64,000 bases of DNA from Fomes fomentarius (Eukaryota > Basidiomycota > Agaricomycetes > Polyporales > Polyporaceae): NCBI GenBank assembly GCA_022606135.1, contig JABYQN010000001.1:992001-1056000 (forward strand), given 5' to 3'. Every line of letters starts with the position of its first letter. The stretch's first letter is position 1. The notes under the pieces are model-generated. The model had not been told where the DNA came from, made no database searches, and was given only the letters and a program-made list of their open reading frames with translations. Made by a program: the position numbers and the translations under genes. Of the stretch, positions 56,415 to 64,000 are shown in pieces.

Positions 56415-58993
56415 ATGTCTCTCTTCGGCAACTCCAAGTTCAATTCCCATCTTCCCGTTCCATCCTTCTTCGGCGGCAAGAAACGCGATGCACCAGCACG
56501 CAACGAGAATTCGGTTAGCAGCAATGTTTCCGACGTCGACTTGGACCTCGAGCTTTCTTTTGCATCGAACATGTCCTTGAACTCGCCCGCAAGAGATTCC
56601 CAATCACTTACACCCGAGGAGAATCCTAACCACGTCCCCATGGACATCTCCCCCGCTCCTGCCCGGTTCGAGCCCGTAACAACTCAACAGAGCTCTATCC
56701 CGAAGCCTTTTATGGGTAGGCCGCGGGCAGCCACTAGTGCCGCGAGGTTATTTGGTCGTGACGTGAGCAATGGTCACGATTCGAGCTCTCCGAACCCCCC
56801 GTTCTCGATCGCGAAGTCGGGCACTGGCACCAGCAATGGCAAACGCCTTCAACGGGCTGCACTCCCTACGGAGTGGCTTGCGACGTCGCCTGCTCCGGCA
56901 GATGAGAACTCGTTCAGCCAGGTTGGTGGTTTGAAACGCGTCTTACAATGTTTGACCACTGATATTGTGATGCCAGCCTCTCGACATCCCCTCGTCTCCC
57001 TCTGATAGGATGGACGTCGACACTTCGTTCAACTTTGCGCCGTCGTCTTCGGCGCCTGGTTCCCAGGGACCGCTGTCCGCCGCACCGACTATCACCGCGT
57101 TCAACTTCAGGTCGGCGTCTTTCGAGCCGCCATCCCCCATCTCCGCGGCGCCCACGGTAACGACCTTCAATAATCTCTTCTACGACGTGCTTTGCCCTCC
57201 CAGGAATGACCACGGTCTCGAGGATGCTGCAAACATCTCAGGTATCTCTGGCTTCTCCGAAAGCCCCTGCCAGCCGTTCCCTAAGAAGCGTCGATCTTCG
57301 TCGCCTGACCCGAAGAGTATGAATCTCCGTCGGAGTCATCAGCACCTGTTCGAGGATGAGGATAACGGGTACTCCTCGTCACCAGCGCCCTCCTCGCCAT
57401 CTGCGCACAAGCTCGAGCGCATGGCGAGCAACTCTTTGCTCGCTAATCAGAAGAAGCCGATCAGCCTTGGCCTCGGTATGCCTGCCACGCTCGCTCTCAA
57501 CGCGAACAAGAAGCGTCCTCGCCGCCCTGCTCTTAGTGCGATGATTGCTCCGGGTGAGGGCCCTATGTCGAGCTCTCCACACCCTCAGACTGCGTACCCC
57601 ATCATGACCAACGCAGAGGACCAGGGGATGCATCGCCTCCCTCCTGCGCGCCGCGCATTTTCAGCGATGTTGCCTCCGAATTTGCTGGAGCAGAGTATGT
57701 CGAGCGAGTCGAGCTTCGAACAAGATCCAGACTTGAGCTCCCCGGCGCAGGCGTACGCGAAGCGCCAGCAAGTGAAGACGATCCGGAGATGTGATGGGAC
57801 TGATGATTTCCGTCCGCTCACCGGAGTGACCGCACTCATGAATCGCGACACAGAGATCATTTCCTCTGGTCGTGGTCTGCGCCGGAGTGAAGAGAGGGAA
57901 GACAGGGCGAAGACCGTGGCTGACCGCGACACGCCGCGCAGCAAGTACCTTAACGCTGGGCCTGGTTTGGGCGGTTTCGGAGACAACGAGGCCCATGGCA
58001 AGATTCTCCCATGCCACCGCGTGCGCGAGGACGGATTGATGAGGATTAACCCTACGACGGTTCGTTCCCTGTATGCGAGCGCGTGTGGGTGGTTGTATGC
58101 TGACGCACCCATGCCCTTCAGCTCAACGGATTGCTGGACGGCGTCTATGACTCGAAGTTGCAGAATTATCACATCATTGACTGCAGGTTCGACTATGAGT
58201 ATAACGGGGGCCATATTCCAGGGGCCATCAACATCAACACAACCCAGGGTGTCGAGGAGTTCCTCCTCGGCATGGCGGCGAACAAACCCACGCCGTCGAC
58301 GAGTGGCGACCCGAGTAAGAAGACAATCCTTGTGTTCCACTGTGAGTTCAGCGTTAAGAGAGCTCCGACATTGTAAGTACCTGACCCGTCTATCTGATGA
58401 CATGGAGGTGCTCATGAGTGAACATTTGTAGTGCTAAGCACCTCCGTTCCAAGGATAGGGCGATGAACAACCACGTTTACCCCCGAGTACACTACCCCGA
58501 GGTGTACATTCTTCAGGGCGGGTACTCTCAGTATTACCAGGAGTCCTCTATTCGTTGCCAGCCGCAGGCGTACGTGCGCATGGATGACCCGCACTATGCG
58601 GCTTCTCGTCGTGAGGATCTCGACCAGTTCAGGAAGGGCAAGTTCGGCCGCACGAAGTCCTACGCATACGGCGAGGGCAAGATGCTTTCGATGACTTCGG
58701 CAGCGCAGCAGGTTCAAGGCGCAGCAGCACCCAAGCGCAACACCGCACCGAGCGGTGGTCCGGTCAGTCTCTTTGCGGCCGCCAATGCTGCGCGCACGAG
58801 ACGCGGGGGTTTGCACACGCTCCAGGAGGACGGCAGCCCCGGACATGAGAGCGACGGCGATGATACCGACATCGGTGACAGTCCGTGCCCGCCGCCGACC
58901 AAGGGCGTCGTGTTCAAGGGCAAGAAGATCACTCGTGCCCCCCTCGCACGAGCAGAGACTTATGGTCCTATGCGCATGGCCATGGGCTACTAG
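56415..58993 (+). CDS. CDC25: CDC25-type M-phase inducer phosphatase
   Basis: Dual-specificity phosphatase that removes inhibitory phosphates from the mitotic CDK. A long disordered Ser/Pro-rich N-terminal half (MSLFGNSKFNSHLPVPSFFG) contains many SP/TP sites fit for regulation. The first intron ends at gatgccag, joining NSFSQ to PLDIPSSPSDRMDVD in frame. The catalytic rhodanese-like domain starts GKILPCHRVREDGLMRINPT and continues LLDGVYDSKLQNYHIIDCRF, YEYNGGHIPGAININT and the active site HCEFSVKRAPT (Cys and Arg of HCX5R present). A short intron follows, then AKHLRSKDRAMNNHVYP and YPEVYILQGGYSQYY. An acidic tail ends GPMRMAMGY. The start is uncertain: an in-frame ATG at 56289 would add 42 residues including a basic NLS-like stretch. 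Confidence 0.9.
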
Positions 58994-61023
58994 GCGAATC
59001 CCTAGGCGTTTGTGTCTATCGACGCTACCTCTCAATTCCTTACTCTTCACTTCGGAGTCAGCCTATACTTTCAACCAGTCGCACAGAAAACCCAGAGAAG
59101 AATATCGCCACACCTCACGATATGTCGCACTTACGGAAGAAACCCTCTCGCTGGATGCGGAGTCGCCCGCAGCCCAATGTGAAGGAAACGACCTCGAATC
59201 CGAACAACCCACATGCCCACTATGCCCATGGAACGCCCCTCGTTGATGACGCTCGTTATGCCTTGCCTTCGCGCACTGCGCGCGACGCGCCTAGCTCTCT
59301 TTTCCTCGTCGTCTTGGTCACCCTCTGCTTCTCTCTTCTGTCATGTTCCTCGTGGTAGCTCTATCCTCCAGGCAGTCCTTTTGCTCTCACTTGGCCTTGG
59401 GTGGGCAAACCCGGGGCATGTTCGTCAGCCAGTAGTCTCAGAAAACCAACAAAAACATCGTGCCAAGCTTGTTTTGTCACCACCTGCGTGGATCGCATTC
59501 GTCTCCACGGTCACTTGGTCCTCGGATGATCAGCTGTCATCGACAACGGCGCTTTCGACTTCGATTTCGTTTCGCTGTTTGTATCGTGCGCTGTGTGCCT
59601 TGGACCACACATCCATCGTTTCGTACACGCTCATCTATCATCACCTATGCATCTCTCATCCTCTCTCATCGGCTCCCATCTCTTCCACCCGCTTTTCATT
59701 CCACATCCCTTTCCATCCGCGCGTTTCATCTCCCCACCATTTGTCATTATATATGTATGTCTACAAAGGACGGTCCCTTCGACGGCCGGTAACCAAGATC
59801 TGTGTTGTGTCTAGCCTTTGCTTTATTCTCTCCTTCCTGTATCTCCTGCCGTTAGTCCGTTATCCATCTCTTCCCCCCCCCCTCGTGTGTTTATCTATAG
59901 CCCCCTTTCTACAAGGCCCTGACACCGCTCCGGTGTTTAGAGTTCCGTCTCACTTTGTCGTCTTTCGTCTTCCATCTTTGCGCGTCGCTCTGCATCCCAG
60001 CTTCGCGTCTCTGCCCCAGTCAGAGGCGGCAGACGGGGCGCCGCCGCCGCGTAGCTCCTTGGACTCTCTGTCTGTTGTCTGTCTCGTCTCGTCTCATTTC
60101 TCATTCCATGGACATAGCTACTTCCAAAGCCAAAGCCATCCCCTCTCCCCTTCCAAATCGAACATCCAGCAGAATTCGCCACATCTCTCTCCATTTGCCC
60201 CCTCTTTCCTCCCACAGACATTTGCATATTGCACTATCGAGTACATAAGCATTTGTCGCATGCCATGGTAGATCCACACACACGTCTATACTCCGGTCCT
60301 GGCCCGCACGCATATATTATATTATCGCACACAGTGTTCACAGTCGCTCCTGCAGTGTGCGTCTCAGTTCCTATGGGTGTGAACGAGAAACGATTCATGT
60401 TCATATTCAGGATGACGTTAACTCATCATCATGACAAACGTCAACGACCGAGGCGCTGCCATTTTGCGCGTTTCATGCCGCGACCGCTGCGGGCGGGACC
60501 GAACACGTTTTGTTGTGTGTACACTGGGCATCTCCGCGCGGACCGCGATGTACACACTGTGTTACATGTACAGCCGAGAGAAGGTGGATGGCCCCAACTA
60601 TCACACATGCCAAATATGGAATGGCACCGCCGCTAGTGCGCCGGATACCGAGTAGGTTCGTCGAAGCGTAGCGGTTGCGTCTCTGAGACCTCGTTCACGT
60701 TGTGTGTGCGAGGAGCTTCGCGGGAGCGAAAGGGGTTACACACAACTATTGCACATTCAACATGCCCTGGGATGGAAGCGGCGTAAGTAGCTATGTGGGG
60801 GCTCGGGTGGAGGAGCCGTGGTTCGTAGTTGATACATGAACATGTACAGACTGGTATATAAGACATGGCGCCAACGACGTTACAACGCTTGCCAAGCGCA
60901 CAAAGGACGAGGACGAGGACGACGGGGCGAATAGGGGCAAAGCAAGATGAGCGGGAAGTTAGGCATTAGCTTAGGGTACGGGCTCAAAACGAAGGGGGGG
61001 GATGCGGGCGCACTGTATCGGGA
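58994..61023. other. Pyrimidine-rich non-coding region
   Basis: Long C/T-rich sequence between the convergent CDC25 and ABD1 genes. The 352-codon frame at 59213-60271 has Ser/Leu/Pro/His composition from CT-rich DNA, no domain and no intron logic, and is not accepted as a gene. Confidence 0.5.
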
Positions 61024-63769
61024 TTAGCGCTTCTTGAAAGCGAACCCGACGTAGACATCTGAGGCGGGCAAGAATGGTCAGGGGCTGCATATGTAGCCTC
61101 CGAAAGACACGTACTAGCAGCCTCCCACTGGTCCTCGTCCATTTGACTCTCGCCGTTGGCATCAACGACGTGCATGCGCTGAAGCAGCGGTGCGAACTCG
61201 GCATGCTCGTGGTGCTCCTCGAAAATCTGGTGGAAATCCTTCTTGTACACGACCTCTAAACCATACTCCGATGCCAGCCTGTGACACAGACACGTTTGAC
61301 ATCAGCCCGCGCGTCGCTTGGAAAGTGGCTAAACGGGCTGCAGCACGTACTGCACAAAGTTGTCCCAGTGGACGACGTACTCGGGGACGTCGTCTACCGC
61401 ATCTCTCAGGAAGAACCAATAGCGGTGGCCGAACAACGGACGCTCCTTGCGCTCTTCGAAGCGGATCTTATACACCTTGTTGCCCCAAGAAAGATCCTCC
61501 GCGTTCGGCGGTAGCGAGTCGAGTTCGTGCCTAGCGAGGGCATTTATTAAAAGTTGTCAGCGACATAATCCATTTGGGCGCGTGCCGTCACCATGGGAAG
61601 TACACGCAGACGGCTTATGGGTACGTACAGCAACTTGTCCGCGTCCGGAATCGTGCCAATGAACACGCCGGACGGCCGCAGCCAGCTTGAAACGTTCCGC
61701 AACATTGTGCGCGCTTTGGTCTCGCTCTCGAATGCGTAGTGCATGCAGAACTGCATGGAGACGACATCAAACGGCGTCGACAGGAGCGTCAGCGGAAGCG
61801 CGTCGGAGAGAACGTGCGTGTAGCAGTCGAGCGCATAAAACGAAGCGGTGAACCGCGCACCCCTAGAGGTAGCATGCCGTGCCTGCGCTTGCTCAATGGA
61901 TACGCCGGCAATGTCTGTCAAGGTGGCCGTCAGCGTGGGAGCAAGGGGAGCAGGAGGAGCATCGAAGCCAATAACATACCGAGGCCGACGTATTCAGCCA
62001 CATTCGCCTTTGCCCATTTGGTGAGATCACCACCCTTCCCACAGCCCATGTCGAGCACGCGTCCGCGCATGCGTCCTCCACCCCGGGGGCCGGGCGAGGC
62101 GGAGAGCGCGGGGTGGGCGAAGCGGGTGATGAGAACGCTCTTGACCCAGTTGTTGAAGCTTTTCAGGCCGATGATGGGCGAGTCCTGCCTCTGCGCCACG
62201 CCGACGTCTGGCCGCGCGTTGTCTGTTGGGATTAAAACCAGGTCAGTGCATGCAGGAGGGAATGACGTCAATGAGAAAGGCTGAGCTCAACTCACAGTGC
62301 TCGACCACCGCCGCGACGTCGCTAGTGCGCCGCTTCTTTCGCTGGTTCCCCTCGGCCTCCGCGTCGTCGCGCTCTCGTTTGGGGGGACCGTCGCCGAGCA
62401 GGTTTTCGATGCATTTATGCTTGCGGAGGATGTTTGTCCCCACTCCGCCCGTGAAGTTCCTGTAACGTTCCATCTCGGCAGGCGAGAGAGGCACGAGCAC
62501 GGAGCCTGCAGGCGTTATTCGTCGTGGCGCATACGGAATTGCACTGCGCTGTTGGTATGGTGGCGGCGATGGAGGGGGCATTGGTTTCGGTGGCAGACTT
62601 GACGAAGGTGGTGGAAGAGAAGAAGGCGGTTTTGGTGTTATGGCGTTCCCAGAACTTGTTTGCCGCGAAGGGGGTCGGCGTTGCGTGGCTGGGACAGCTG
62701 CTTGCGTGGTTGTCGCAGGCATAATTGGAGTAACAGGTGGAGGAACTAGCCCAGACGCAGACGCCTGCGCAGGTGGCTGCATGCTAGCGGCAGACGAGAC
62801 CGGCTTATTCGGAGAAGCCGGGCGGGCTGCACGCTGGGGCGGTGGAGGCGCCATGGAAGTGGAAGCGATAGGAAGCGAGAGGGATGTGGCAACAGGGGAG
62901 CGTTGAGGCGCCTGTGCCGGGGGAGGCATGGATGCAGCTGCGGCACTGGTGCTCGCACCTGAGCCAGACGGCTGCCCTGCGGTAGAAGGTCTTGAAGATG
63001 GCCTTGAGGCGGAGCTTCCTGCTCCTACTGCTGCTGCTGAGGTGCTGGACACTGCCGTTGACGGGCGCGAGCCTGAACTTGATGGAAACGCGAATGCGAA
63101 CGAGGAGCTGGCCACCATTGGCGGTGCGGCCCCTGGTAATGCTAGCCCGAACGATTCGCGTGAGTCGCGTTGCGACGGCCGGTCCATGAAGATCGGTTCC
63201 GAGGGCTGAGCATGCGATGGTGTCGCAGAGGAGGAAGATGGACGCGCATTTATGCTACCTGGATGGGTGAAGTAGGACGTGGGCTCGCGCGTCTCTCGAC
63301 CTGCGCCTACAGAAGAAGTCTCGGACATTGTGGCGGACGACCGTCTGCGCATGGGAGTGAGGTGAGCCAGCTGGTCAATTTCGGGACCTCCATCCGGGTC
63401 GGGTAGAAGGAGTTGTGAGAGGGGCATGTGGGCACGGGGAGTGGTAGGGGTGAACAATGGTGTGTCCATGGCGGGAGGGTCAGAGTTCAAAAGCATGGAC
63501 AAGTCAGTCGCACGACGGGTGAGGGGACTGACGAGGCCTGGTCCTGGACTTGGGATGGACGGTGAATGTGTGGGGTTGGTAGGGGAGGTGGAGGTGACGA
63601 TTGACATGGCTGATGAGGGAAAGGAGTAGCGCGGCTGGGAGGAGGGACGAGGATGTGGAGGGTTGAGAGGGCCGGGCTCGGACTGAGTGCGCGCGGCTCG
63701 GGGGAGGACGAGGGAGGAGGTTATGGGAGAGTTGAGGACGGCATCGCGGACAGGGTCAAAGGCCGGCAT
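61024..63769 (-). CDS. ABD1: ABD1, mRNA cap guanine-N7 methyltransferase
   Basis: Adds the N7 methyl group to the mRNA 5' cap, in the nucleus. The first exon (63769 to about 62295, MPAFDPVRDAVLNSPITSSL) encodes nearly 500 mostly Ser/Pro/Ala-rich residues, then the conserved entry SPAEMERYRNFTGGVG and a basic NLS-like KRERDD..NQRKKRR. The catalytic domain follows in later exons: SPIIGLKSFNNWVKSVLI, VLDMGCGKGGDLTKWAKANV (SAM motif I), DIAGVSIEQAQAR, FDVVSMQFCMHYAFESETKA, NVSSWLRPSGVFIGTIPD, NKVYKIRFEERKERPLFG, VPEYVVHWDNF, YKKDFHQIFEEHHEHAEFAP and the last short exon DVYVGFAFKKR. All cap-methyltransferase motifs are in order. The N-terminal extension is much longer than in yeast Abd1. Confidence 0.9.
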
Positions 63770-64000
63770 GGCATTCCAGCAGCCCGCACGAGCAACTTAT
63801 GTCTTTCTCGATATCTGGCTGCTCCCCGGCTCGCTCTGCGCCGAGAATGGATTGTTTGCGCTCGTAGACGGGCCCTGCACACGTTTATCCCTTCCTAGAC
63901 CGCGCGAGGATTGACAGCACGACCGTTGCTGTTGTCGACAATGCGCACCAGAGTCAGATATCTCGCGATTTCCCTGTTGTTCGGACGCTTGCTGGCGACT
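63770..64000. other. Upstream flank of ABD1, window edge
   Basis: Non-coding as far as can be seen. It contains the presumed ABD1 promoter. The next gene lies outside the window. Confidence 0.4.

Noticed and set aside
59213..60271. 352-codon plus-strand ORF
   Set aside because: It lies in C/T-rich DNA between convergent genes. Composition explains the lack of stops and there is no domain or homology signal.
1..64000. CRISPR arrays, bacterial operons, LTR pairs
   Set aside because: No regularly spaced repeats, no ribosome-binding-site-linked gene runs and no long direct terminal repeats were seen. The intron-rich genes are eukaryotic.

Overview
The window looks like nuclear DNA of a filamentous basidiomycete, probably an Agaricomycete of the bracket-fungus type. 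The signs are genes cut by many 45-75 base GT...AG introns, a fungal GT4 trehalose phosphorylase, a Tad-like LINE, and F-box/LRR and BTB proteins of the kind common in mushrooms. Genes lie on both strands without operons. Exon joins were read by eye from reading-frame continuity and splice sites, so gene ends are firmer than internal exon edges.

Layout. 1-3.1 kb: an SDR-family protein without its usual catalytic residues, then the C-lobe of an SRPK-like kinase gene (minus). 3.1-9.7 kb: a nearly complete LINE (ORF1, ORF2, poly-A tail) bounded by a 10-base target-site duplication, inserted at the 5' side of the kinase exons. 9.7-15.8 kb: a decayed zone with a solo LINE 3' tail, an AlkB-like gene fragment, one intact fungal methyltransferase gene, an F-box/LRR pseudogene and a deleted NTAQ1 pseudogene. 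15.8-26.2 kb: a housekeeping block with ATP12 and MSH3 divergent from one short promoter, and MSH3 and POL5 converging with 12 bases between stop codons. 26.2-34.3 kb: sparse DNA with a small unknown gene and the intact NTAQ1 gene, the source-like partner of the 13-14 kb pseudogene in inverted orientation. 34.3-45.96 kb: an EI24-like membrane protein, a BTB protein, another solo LINE tail, a small protein with a Cys/His-rich end, SEN34, and a divergent TFIIB-like factor. 47.4-63.8 kb: trehalose phosphorylase, an F-box/LRR protein, an IAH1-like esterase, CDC25 and the mRNA cap methyltransferase ABD1.

The genes do not form one pathway. Recognised roles are DNA repair (MSH3), rDNA transcription/ribosome biogenesis (POL5), tRNA splicing (SEN34), mRNA capping (ABD1), mitotic control (CDC25), F1-ATPase assembly (ATP12), the Gln branch of the N-degron pathway (NTAQ1) and trehalose turnover. 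The most notable material is transposon- and duplication-derived: the LINE with an in-frame UGA in ORF1 and a 4-base ORF1/ORF2 overlap, its separate 3' tails, and the NTAQ1 gene/pseudogene pair. I see no CRISPR array, rRNA or convincing tRNA, and no clearly new multi-gene system.
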